This document shows, in pieces, positions 52,184 to 60,633 of a DNA stretch of 64,000 nt. The translations under genes and the position numbers were made by a program. The stretch spans positions 31,551 to 95,550 of the forward strand of contig NZ_JAQYWB010000014.1 of assembly GCF_030145185.1 (NCBI RefSeq). The letters are read 5' to 3'. Below the pieces are notes generated by a model that was not told the DNA's origin, did not search any database, and saw only the letters and a list, made by a program, of their open reading frames with translations. Each line of letters begins with the position of its first letter. Position 1 is the first letter of the stretch. The stretch comes from Desulfoluna sp. GTDB lineage: Bacteria > Desulfobacterota > Desulfobacteria > Desulfobacterales > Desulfolunaceae.

Positions 52184-54295
52184 ATGTCCGACAGCCTGTA
52201 CATCACGGGAACAGAAGCAAGGAGTGGAAAATCCGCCATCGTGTTGGGTGTCATGGAGCTGTTGCACCGGAAGATCAGCCGGGTGGGTTTTTTTCGCCCC
52301 ATCATCTCAGGGCTCCAGGAGCGGGACAGCAACATCCACCTTATCGCCACCCACTTCGGCATCACGACGCCTTACGAAAAAATGTATGGCTGTTCGGCCA
52401 AGGAGGCCACGGATCTGGCCTCTGAAGGCAAACCCATGGAGGTGATCGAAGGGATCATCAAGAAGTACAACGAGCTCAAAGAGACCTGCGACTTTATTGT
52501 CTGTGACGGCACCAACTACGCCGCCTCCACCGCCGCCTTCGAATTCGATATCAACGCCGAAATCAGCAAGAACCTCTCCTGCCCGGTGCTTCTGGTGGCC
52601 AACGGCTGCGGAAAAGAGACCCGTGAAACCGTCCGGTCGGTGGAAGTGGCCCTGGAATCTCTTCAGGACAAAAAATGCCAGACCATCGGGGCCGTCATCA
52701 ACCGCACCGCCCCGAACCAGACCGAAGAGATCGTCCGCCGTCTGCGGGGCAACCCCCAGGCGGCGTCCCTGCTCATCTATGGCATCCCGGAAAACCCAGC
52801 CCTGGGCCGACCCACGATCGGAGAGGTCGCCCGAGCGCTGAAGGCAGAGGTGCTGTGCGGGGAAAAATGGCTCAGCCTTCACGTCAGCAGCTTTACCATC
52901 GGCGCCATGCAGATTCAAAACCTGCTGAAACGAATCCAGCGAGGCTCTCTTGTCATCACCGCAGGGGACCGCACCGATGTCATCGTGGCCTGCCTGGCGG
53001 CAGGGGCTTCCACCTCCAGGCAGAATATCGCCGGCATGGTTCTCACCGGAGGCCTCAAACCGGACGACACCATCCTGGATCTCCTGGCCACCTCCCCCCG
53101 AACCTTCCCGGTCTTGAGTGTCCCGGAAGATACCTTCCCGGTGGCCAGACGGGTCAACCGGATTCACACCAAGATCTCTCCGGATGACGACCGGAAAATC
53201 ACCCAGCTCTTCGCCCTCTTTGAGAAACATATCAACACCGCCGAGCTGGAACGGGAGCTGGTCACCACCCGCACCGCCATCGTCACTCCGAAGATGTTCG
53301 AGTACAATCTCATCCAGCGTGCCAAGACAAAAAAGCAACACATTGTGCTGCCCGAAGGGGATGAGGAGCGCATCCTGCGGGCGGCGGAGATCCTTCTCCA
53401 GCGGGAGGTGGCCGATATCACCCTCCTGGGCCCCGCCGATTCCATTAAAGAAAAAATCACTCACCTGGGCCTGCGGCTCTCCAGGGTCCAGATCATCGAT
53501 CCCAACAGCGCCCCCCGCCTTGCCGAATATGCCGAGAACTACTACGAGCTGAGAAAACACAAGGGCATCACCGAGGAGAACGCCTGGGACATGATCAAAG
53601 GGCGAAATTTCTTCGCCACCATGATGGTCCGTGAAGGCCACGCCAACGGCATGGTCTCCGGGGCGGTTCACAGCACGGCGGATACCATTCGCCCCGCCCT
53701 TCAGATCATTCGGACCAAGCCGGGGGTTTCCCTGGTCTCCAGTGTTTTTCTCATGTGTCTGGAAGACCGGGTCCTTGTTTACGGGGACTGCGCCGTCAAC
53801 CCCGACCCCAACGCCGACCAGCTCGCTGAAATCGCCATCAGCTCGGCGGAAACAGCCCTCACCTTTGGCATTGCTCCCACGGTCGCCCTCCTCTCTTACT
53901 CCACCGGGGGATCCGGAACTGGAGCCGATGTGGACAAGGTGCGGGAAGCCACCCGCATTGCAAAGGAGATAGCCCGGAAACAGGGGCTCCAACTCAAAAT
54001 CGAAGGCCCCATCCAGTACGACGCCGCCGTGGATGCCGCCGTGGCCAAGACAAAACTCCCCGACAGCGAAGTGGCGGGCAAGGCCACCGTCTTCATCTTT
54101 CCCGATCTGAACACCGGCAACAACACCTACAAAGCGGTACAGCGCTCCGCGGGCGCCGTGGCCATCGGCCCGGTTCTTCAGGGCTTGAGACACCCCGTCA
54201 ACGACCTCAGCCGGGGCTGCACCGTCCCCGATATCGTGAACACCGTGGCCATCACAGCCATCCAGGCCCAGGCGGAACAGGAGCCGCCCCATTGA
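52184..54295 (+). CDS. pta: Phosphate acetyltransferase, long form
   Basis: 703 aa, converts acetyl-CoA and phosphate to acetyl phosphate (or back). N-terminal P-loop BioD-like domain (TGTEARSGKSAIVLG at residues 5-19), DRTGG regulatory domain, and C-terminal catalytic PTA domain (from about 375: VLPEGDEERILRAAE, GMVSGAVHSTADTIRPALQI, SYSTGGSGTGADVDKVREAT). GGGAGA ribosome binding site; the codon-1 at 52133 of the same frame is not needed. ackA is not adjacent. The next gene, a STAND/BTAD regulator, follows after 135 bp. Confidence 0.95.
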   Translation: MSDSLYITGTEARSGKSAIVLGVMELLHRKISRVGFFRPIISGLQERDSNIHLIATHFGITTPYEKMYGCSAKEATDLASEGKPMEVIEGIIKKYNELKETCDFIVCDGTNYAASTAAFEFDINAEISKNLSCPVLLVANGCGKETRETVRSVEVALESLQDKKCQTIGAVINRTAPNQTEEIVRRLRGNPQAASLLIYGIPENPALGRPTIGEVARALKAEVLCGEKWLSLHVSSFTIGAMQIQNLLKRIQRGSLVITAGDRTDVIVACLAAGASTSRQNIAGMVLTGGLKPDDTILDLLATSPRTFPVLSVPEDTFPVARRVNRIHTKISPDDDRKITQLFALFEKHINTAELERELVTTRTAIVTPKMFEYNLIQRAKTKKQHIVLPEGDEERILRAAEILLQREVADITLLGPADSIKEKITHLGLRLSRVQIIDPNSAPRLAEYAENYYELRKHKGITEENAWDMIKGRNFFATMMVREGHANGMVSGAVHSTADTIRPALQIIRTKPGVSLVSSVFLMCLEDRVLVYGDCAVNPDPNADQLAEIAISSAETALTFGIAPTVALLSYSTGGSGTGADVDKVREATRIAKEIARKQGLQLKIEGPIQYDAAVDAAVAKTKLPDSEVAGKATVFIFPDLNTGNNTYKAVQRSAGAVAIGPVLQGLRHPVNDLSRGCTVPDIVNTVAITAIQAQAEQEPPH

Positions 54296-54430
54296 CTACA
54301 CTCAACAAACACCTTTGCGTTCATTATGGCACAATGGTAGTATAACAAAGAGCCTCGTCCTGAGTGCCATTCTGCTGTGCTTTTAAGCTTGAAGGATTAT
54401 CTTTTTTACTACTTTACAAGGAACGCAAAC

Positions 54431-57400
54431 GTGAGTCTGAGCGCCAAGACCGGGTCGTCCCCCGAGCAGACAGGTAAAGGCCATTACATCCGGCATGCTG
54501 TGCTCCAGGACATTACCCTGTATTCGTATGACAAAAACCGTTCCATCCTCATTGAAGCCCAGGCCGGCCAGGGGAAAACCACCCTTGTCCGGCAATACCT
54601 CAGCCATGTGGGCACCCCCGGCCTCTGGTACGCGCTCTCCCCCGAAGACAGGGATGCCGTCATCCTCATCGACCGGTTCTACGCGCTCCTGCAAAAATCC
54701 ATCCCCCGTTTTTCATCTCGGCTGATCGCCACCATGCTCGCCAAAGGCGAGGTGTCTTACCAGTCGGTGGGAAAATATGCGCGAATCCTGCTCTCTGATC
54801 TTAAAAAATCTCTCAAAGAAGAGGTCTACCTTGTCTTCGACGATCTCCACCTCATCGAAGACTCTCCCTCCGCCCTGAAGTTCCTTGAATCCCTTCTCTC
54901 CGATCCCGGACACGGGCTCTATTTTATCCTCATCTCCCGGCGACGCATCCCAAGGCAGCTCAGATCCCTGTTCCAAGCCCGGCCCTGCGTTTATTTAGAC
55001 AATCAGAGCTTGGCCTTCAGCAAAAAAGAGACCCGGGAGTTTGTTTACCACTGCATGGAGATCCCCCTGACCCGCAACCAGCTGAACCAACTCTACGAAA
55101 CGACCCACGGCTGGGTTATGGGGCTGCGCTCCAAATGTGTCTCCTTCAAAGCCAAGGGGAACTCAGCCCTTGCCTCCGACGACCTCCTGCACGGAGACGC
55201 GGAGCGGGACTTTCACTACTTTGCCGAAGAGGTCTATCCCTTCATGGCCTCGTCTGCCTCCGGGCTGATCCTGAAGCTTGCCCTGTTAGACGAGATCCCC
55301 CTGGCCCTGGCCAGGGAAACGGGCAACACCCCCGACATCGCCGAAACCCTCTCCTACCTGAGCCTTAACAACTTCTTCCTGACACAAAAGGAGTGCAGCG
55401 GAGAAACGTACGCCTTTCATCACCTGTTCCGGGATTTCCTGAGGGTCAAGTGCCGGCAGCAGTGTCATGGGGACGAGATTGCGTCGTTTCTAAACAGAGC
55501 CGGCGCGTGGTATGAAGACAAGCATCAATTCAAAAAGGCCCTCGCCTGCTTTTTCAAAGCGGCAAACCATGATGAGATCGAAGCGCTGCTGGAACGCCAT
55601 GGTCTGGACATCTACCGCAAAGGCCATCTCTATTGCGTCCATCAGCTCCTGCGACAGCTCCCTGCCCCGGTGGCCGAATCCAGGAGTTGTATCTCCTTTT
55701 TCCTCGGGCTCCTCTCCGTTGAGATCGACCCCGCACTGGCCTTGCACTTTCTCCACCGTTCCCGCGCCCTCTTCGCCTCCCAGGAGAACCCGATGGGAGA
55801 GCTGCTCGCCACCACAGAAATCTGCTTCAACCATATCTTCATTGACGGCGAGCTAAAATCGGGGAAAGCCCTCTTTTCTCGGGCCACAGAGCTTTTCCAC
55901 AGGCTTCGGGACCGCCTGTCCCCCTTTTACCTGGCCCGAACCGCCAATGCCCTGGCCAACTGCTATTTTTATTTTCTGGGAGACACAAAAAACGCGGAAG
56001 CCTGCGCAGAGATGGCCAAGGAAACCGCCAGGGCCCATGACATGAGAAGCCTTCTTGCGGAGGCCTACACCGCCTCCTGTTTCGTCCACATGGGCCAGGG
56101 AAAATTCTTCCGATCCGCCGGAGAGATCGACGCCCAGCTCATCCATCTGGCCGACCCGAGGGTCAAGGACTCGACCCAATTACTCGCCCGCCTGACCCAG
56201 CTCAACCAGCTCGAAATCACCGGCGACTTTTTCAATTACAACCACATGAAGCCCATCACCTATCGCATCATCGGGGCGGCACTGGTCCAAAACACGGTAT
56301 TCCATGGGTTCACGAAAATATGGGAGACCTGCCAGGCCCTGGCAAATGGCGACATGGACCACGCCTTGCGGCTGATCAACGAGGCCCTCACCCTGGATGA
56401 AGCCGGACAAAGCGCCCACCTGAGGAGTCAGTTCTATCACTACCAGGCCTATATCTGCGGATTAAAGCAAGACAAGGACGCCGCGCTTGCCGCCGCAGAA
56501 CAATCCATCCTGCTTCGCCAGAAAGCCCACGTCCCCTATTTCGTGGCCCTGCAGGCCATGATCCTCGGAGGCATGTATGCTCAGCTTCAGATGTACGAAG
56601 AGGCCGAGGCCTCTCTGGAGAAGGCCATCTCCGTCAGCGAAAAAATCAATGAACGGTTCATCCGATGCGGAGCCCTCGCCCATCGGGCCTTCATGAACCT
56701 TCAACGCGGCCAGACCGAACCGGCCGTTGCAGACACCCGGGACCTGCTCTCCTTCATGGAAAAAGAGCGATACCTCCATTTTGACTCCTGGACGCCCCGA
56801 ATCATGCTCCCCGTTCTTCGGTTCGCCCATCGTCAGGGTCTCTCACCGGAATTCACCCGTATGCTGGCCGCCGAAAAACTCCATGTCGCCTTCGAGGCTG
56901 ACGACCGAACCCTGCCCCTGCTCGAAATCACCACCCTGGGACAATTCGCCCTGCACCTTGACGGCAAAGTGATCCTGAAAGGCACCCAACTGAGCCACAA
57001 CGAGCAACGTCTTCTCTCGGCCATCCTCTGCTCCTCATCGCAAAGTATCGGCATCCACGAGGCCTTCCACATGCTGTGGCCGGACTCTTTGGACGACAAA
57101 GCGATGAAAGCCTTAAACGTCATGCTCTTCCGCCTGAGAAAAAAGGTATCCCACCCGGATATGAACCCGGCCTTCGATTTTCAGGATTACCTGCAGCATA
57201 AAAACAAACAGCTATTCCTGACCCATTGCCGGATCGATGCCCGCACCTTTCAGGAGGCCACGGCCCGAGGGATCACCCAGAACAGGAACCATCACTACTG
57301 GCAGGCATCCAACTCCTTTCGCCGGGCACTCTCTCTCTGGAAGGGCCCCTTCCTGAAAGGCTTTGCCTATGATGATTATGCCGATGAATTGAACGATCGC

Positions 57401-57712
57401 TCCCTTTTAAACACCTTGAGTCAAGGGGCGACCCTCTGGAGCGACATCATCAAAGCACACGGCGATTACATTCCAGAAGACCTCGATCTCATCGAGAATT
57501 CGATCAGCCGTGGAGCTGGAACCCCGGAGATGATGAAAAATCTGTTCGATATTCATGCGGCTTCCGGAAACACCGGAAAACTCCAACATCTCACCCAGAC
57601 TTACCAGGACGCCCTTCTCCGATCCGGGTACACCCAGCCAGAAGCCGACGAGGAGCTCGAAGGGCTGTGGGCGCACGAAAAGCCGTCGACCTCTCCACTC
57701 AGCCCAAATTAA
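54431..57712 (+). CDS. Second large STAND ATPase regulator with BTAD domain
   Basis: 1093 aa from the GTG at 54431, chosen because AAGGA lies eight bases upstream; a GTG at 54377 has no such site. Same plan as the protein at 45692-48964: Walker A AQAGQGKTTLV, Walker B VYLVFDDLHLI, arginine sensor LISRRR, a long TPR-like region with YHYQAYICGLKQDKDAALAA and LGGMYAQLQMYEEAEASLEK, then winged helix (ITTLGQFALHLDGKVIL, NEQRLLSAILCSSSQ) and BTAD domain to the end. Sequence identity between the two is low, so they are old paralogs. Cotranscription with pta is possible (135-bp gap, no terminator in between). Confidence 0.9.
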   Translation: MSLSAKTGSSPEQTGKGHYIRHAVLQDITLYSYDKNRSILIEAQAGQGKTTLVRQYLSHVGTPGLWYALSPEDRDAVILIDRFYALLQKSIPRFSSRLIATMLAKGEVSYQSVGKYARILLSDLKKSLKEEVYLVFDDLHLIEDSPSALKFLESLLSDPGHGLYFILISRRRIPRQLRSLFQARPCVYLDNQSLAFSKKETREFVYHCMEIPLTRNQLNQLYETTHGWVMGLRSKCVSFKAKGNSALASDDLLHGDAERDFHYFAEEVYPFMASSASGLILKLALLDEIPLALARETGNTPDIAETLSYLSLNNFFLTQKECSGETYAFHHLFRDFLRVKCRQQCHGDEIASFLNRAGAWYEDKHQFKKALACFFKAANHDEIEALLERHGLDIYRKGHLYCVHQLLRQLPAPVAESRSCISFFLGLLSVEIDPALALHFLHRSRALFASQENPMGELLATTEICFNHIFIDGELKSGKALFSRATELFHRLRDRLSPFYLARTANALANCYFYFLGDTKNAEACAEMAKETARAHDMRSLLAEAYTASCFVHMGQGKFFRSAGEIDAQLIHLADPRVKDSTQLLARLTQLNQLEITGDFFNYNHMKPITYRIIGAALVQNTVFHGFTKIWETCQALANGDMDHALRLINEALTLDEAGQSAHLRSQFYHYQAYICGLKQDKDAALAAAEQSILLRQKAHVPYFVALQAMILGGMYAQLQMYEEAEASLEKAISVSEKINERFIRCGALAHRAFMNLQRGQTEPAVADTRDLLSFMEKERYLHFDSWTPRIMLPVLRFAHRQGLSPEFTRMLAAEKLHVAFEADDRTLPLLEITTLGQFALHLDGKVILKGTQLSHNEQRLLSAILCSSSQSIGIHEAFHMLWPDSLDDKAMKALNVMLFRLRKKVSHPDMNPAFDFQDYLQHKNKQLFLTHCRIDARTFQEATARGITQNRNHHYWQASNSFRRALSLWKGPFLKGFAYDDYADELNDRSLLNTLSQGATLWSDIIKAHGDYIPEDLDLIENSISRGAGTPEMMKNLFDIHAASGNTGKLQHLTQTYQDALLRSGYTQPEADEELEGLWAHEKPSTSPLSPN

Positions 57713-58045
57713 ATATCCGTCCCAATAAAATACCTTCCCTAAGAACCCTATATATTTAATAAATATAAAATTGCCCACTCAGATACGGCCATTTACCCCT
57801 GACCCTGTAATCAAAATGTAACCCTGCTTTATTAGTGTAGCACTCATTTGCTTACTTTCACCTCTCGTCATCGAAGATGGGTGTCACGCATAGCGTAAAC
57901 TTAGATCAAACAACAAATCAAAAAATAAGAACCAGTGTACAGAGTTGAAATCATGCGGACCGATGCGGCCTGAAGCGGCTCATCCGGGGGGGAAGAGCCT
58001 TCTGATGGCCATCTCGACTGTTTTGATTTCATCTCTTTACGCACA
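57713..58045. other. A+T-rich intergenic interval
   Basis: Includes the near-palindrome TATATTTAATAAATATA (57749-57765). No gene supported. The terminator at 58046-58089 closes it. Confidence 0.5.
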
Positions 58046-58089
58046 AAGGCCCCGCCCTTCAGCAATGAAGGGCAGGGCCTTTTTTTTTG
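58046..58089. terminator. Bidirectional terminator between STAND gene and pbpC
   Basis: AAAGGCCC-GCCCTTC pairs with GAAGGGC-GGGCCTTT, followed by nine T on the plus strand and TTTG on the minus strand, between converging genes. Confidence 0.8.
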
Positions 58090-58115
58090 TGACAGCTCTC
58101 TGCGGACTTCTCGTA

Positions 58116-60473
58116 CTAGAAAAACACCGACACGCGAATCTGATCCACCGCACCGCTCTGATCCACCACCAGAATCTGGTACACTCCGGGCTGTTTGGGC
58201 TGAAAGAAGAAATGGGTCCCTTGAGCCACCAGAACCGAATTCTCAAACCAGTACCACGGCCCGTTACCCCCTTGAACCCGAAGTGAAAAATCAGGGTACC
58301 CGTGGGTAAAATCTTTTTTCATCAGGACCTCCTCATCCTCGAGGCCTTCGATGCGAATGGGCTCATCAATGATAATATCCGAGGCACCGAGGCAATCCGG
58401 GGCCAGCGGGGGGATCAAGGCGCGCCGTCGCAGGGAGGCGGGAAGCCAGCTCTCCAGAGCCACAGGCCACAAAACCCGAGACGTTTCCACGGTGGCGCGA
58501 CCCCTTGCACAGGCCCTGGAGAGGCGATACGCCCCGTCCGGCGTCGTGGTCAGGCGAAGGGGAGTTACGGCGGGGCCGGGGGTGTCCCGGGTTGCGGTGA
58601 GGGTGGGGGGGGCGGTCCGATCCAGGAGCCAGGCCGTTCGGGGCTGGTCACAGCTCTCTCCCGAAGAAAGGACGGTTCCCTCCGGCCAGCAGATGGTGGC
58701 CTCGGTGACCGAGTCCGGCCTGGGAACCAATCGCGTGTGACGGGGCAGCAGCTGAAAAGCTAGTTTTAAAAGAGGGGTGGCTGTCTGGGCGCCATAATGA
58801 CCGGGCACAGGGGTACCGTCCGGACGCCCCACCCACACGCCGAGGGTATAGCCCCGATCCACCCCGATGGCCCAGGCATCCCGAAAGCCATAACTGGTCC
58901 CGGTTTTAATGGCAAAAAGTCGCTTTGTATCTCGAATCTGCCGGTCCCGCACCGGGATCAACATGTCCTGAACAATCCAGGCGGCCCCTTCGGAGAGAAG
59001 GGTCGCCTCCTCCACCGCGACATCACGGATAAAGCGCGGTTTCATGGTTTTTCCACCCCGCCCCAGGCTCGAATACGCCAGCACCAGGTCTTCGAGTCGC
59101 GTCGAAAAGCCCCCCAGGGCCATGGAGAGGTTGGGCTCGGCACCCACGGGCAGTTTGATTTCAAACCCACTGTTGACCATCGCCGCATAGAAAAACCGAG
59201 GCCCCACATGGTCCATGAGCTGGACCGCCGGCAAGTTCAGGGAGTGAGCCAGGGCCGCCGCGCTACTCACCGGCCCGCTGAAGCTTCGATGAAAGTTCAC
59301 CGGCTGGTAATCGCCAAAACGAAGGGGCACATCCATGAGCAGGCTCTGGGAACAGATCAACCCCTGATCCAAAGCCATGCCGTAAATAAAAGGCTTTACC
59401 GCCGACCCTGGCGATCGAAGGGCCCGGGCCATGTCCACGTAACCAAACCGCTCCTCATTAAAAAAATCGGCGGAGCCCGTATAGGCCTCCACCGCCCCGG
59501 AATGGTTGTTCATGGCCATGGCGGCGATGGAGACATGGGGCGGGAGCCCCGCCGCATAATCCCGGACGAGCTGTTCCAGGGACTCCTGAAGAGAGAGATC
59601 GATCAGGGTCTCCACCCGGGTCACCCCTTCCGGGGCCTCCGTGTGAAGACGTCGCGCCAGAAGCGGGGCGGTCATGTGCCTCTCCATGGGCCAGGCCACC
59701 ACATGCTCCTCCTTGGCCTCCTCAACCGCCTCGCCGCTCCAGACCCCAAAGTCCAATAACCGGTCCAGGCACTTGTTTCGGGCGGCCTCCGCCCGTTGGG
59801 GAAACCGATCGGGCCGAAACCGGCTGGGGGACTGGGGCATCACCGCCAGCAGAGCCGCCTGGGCAGGGGTCAGCTCTTCGGCCCCGTGGTCAAAGTAGGC
59901 ATAACAGGCGGCCTGAACCCCTTCAAAGGTCCCGCCAAAGGGGGCATGATTCAGGTAATAGGTGAGGATCTCCTCTTTGGTAAAATGCCACTCCAGCTGC
60001 AGAGCCGCCCCCATCTGAAGGCATTTTCCCACCACCGTCCTGGGAACCGGACGACGCAACCGCGCCACCTGCATGGTCAGGGTGGATCCCCCGGAGATGA
60101 TTTTTCCATTTTTCGCCCACTGCCCCACAGCACGCAGCATGGACAAGGGATTAACACCCGGGTGATGATAAAACCAGCGGTCCTCGTACCCCAGCAGCGC
60201 CTCGATATAAAGTGGAGAGACCTGATCCAGGGTCACCGGATACCGCCACACCCCCTGGGCATCGGAGAAAGCCCGCAACGGGGTCCCGTTTTCTGCAAGA
60301 ATCACCTGGGTGCGGGTTCTTGGGTTCAGATCCATGGGATAAAGCCGATCCAACCCCCACCCCACCGCCAAAAGGGCCATCACAAAAAATAAAATAGAAC
60401 AAAAAGCCCTGGGAACCTTTGTTCCCAGGGCTTTTATTTTCGACGCAACCCAGGTGCGGTCATCAAAATTCAC
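58116..60473 (-). CDS. pbpC: Penicillin-binding protein 1C
   Basis: 785 aa. N-terminal membrane anchor (SILFFVMALLAVGWGLDRLYP), glycosyltransferase domain (YEDRWFYHHPGVNP, GGSTLTMQVARL), transpeptidase domain with SAVK in SPGSAVKPF, SLN and KTGTSYGFRDAWAIG, then a C-terminal BiPBP domain. Polymerises and cross-links peptidoglycan, possibly in repair, working with the alpha-2-macroglobulin upstream (yfhM-pbpC pair). GTG start; the first 30 codons contain a perfect terminator-like hairpin (60402-60435). Confidence 0.94.
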   Translation of the reverse strand: MNFDDRTWVASKIKALGTKVPRAFCSILFFVMALLAVGWGLDRLYPMDLNPRTRTQVILAENGTPLRAFSDAQGVWRYPVTLDQVSPLYIEALLGYEDRWFYHHPGVNPLSMLRAVGQWAKNGKIISGGSTLTMQVARLRRPVPRTVVGKCLQMGAALQLEWHFTKEEILTYYLNHAPFGGTFEGVQAACYAYFDHGAEELTPAQAALLAVMPQSPSRFRPDRFPQRAEAARNKCLDRLLDFGVWSGEAVEEAKEEHVVAWPMERHMTAPLLARRLHTEAPEGVTRVETLIDLSLQESLEQLVRDYAAGLPPHVSIAAMAMNNHSGAVEAYTGSADFFNEERFGYVDMARALRSPGSAVKPFIYGMALDQGLICSQSLLMDVPLRFGDYQPVNFHRSFSGPVSSAAALAHSLNLPAVQLMDHVGPRFFYAAMVNSGFEIKLPVGAEPNLSMALGGFSTRLEDLVLAYSSLGRGGKTMKPRFIRDVAVEEATLLSEGAAWIVQDMLIPVRDRQIRDTKRLFAIKTGTSYGFRDAWAIGVDRGYTLGVWVGRPDGTPVPGHYGAQTATPLLKLAFQLLPRHTRLVPRPDSVTEATICWPEGTVLSSGESCDQPRTAWLLDRTAPPTLTATRDTPGPAVTPLRLTTTPDGAYRLSRACARGRATVETSRVLWPVALESWLPASLRRRALIPPLAPDCLGASDIIIDEPIRIEGLEDEEVLMKKDFTHGYPDFSLRVQGGNGPWYWFENSVLVAQGTHFFFQPKQPGVYQILVVDQSGAVDQIRVSVFF
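60402..60435 (-). terminator. Terminator-like hairpin inside the 5' end of pbpC
   Basis: AAAAGCCCTGGGAAC and GTTCCCAGGGCTTTT, 15 bp perfect, four-base loop, followed on the minus strand by TTTTTGTTCTATTTTATTTT. It lies in codons 13-25 of pbpC and upstream of most of its coding region. Confidence 0.7.
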
Positions 60474-60532
60474 AGTGTAAAACGCCTCGTGATGAAATCT
60501 ATCGGATTAACAGGATAAGGGGCTTTACACAC

Positions 60533-60627
60533 CGCGCGAATGCGGACGCATTTCAGTCCCAAAGAAACGACACCCGCATCGCATTCGCAAACCCGCTTTC
60601 AAGGTGGCACACCTTGCCGCCGGAGGC
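60533..60627 (+). repeat. Dispersed repeat copy (R12)
   Basis: GCGCGAATGCGGACGCATT, variable middle, CATCGCATTCGCAAACCCGC, TTTCAAGGTGGCACACCTTG and GCCGCCGGAGGC followed by TTTTTC. Fills the gap between the alpha-2-macroglobulin gene and pbpC. Confidence 0.85.
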
Positions 60628-60633
60628 TTTTTC

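Noticed and set aside
52307..54292. 661-codon minus-strand frame under pta
   Set aside because: Antisense shadow of a well-identified gene, with the Gly/Asp/Val bias of such frames.
54317..54345. TTGCGT...TAGTATAAC as promoter for the second STAND gene
   Set aside because: Spacing fits only one poor pair of boxes; too weak to list as a feature.
58797..59759. 320-codon plus-strand frame under pbpC
   Set aside because: His/Gly/Arg/Pro-rich antisense shadow of pbpC.
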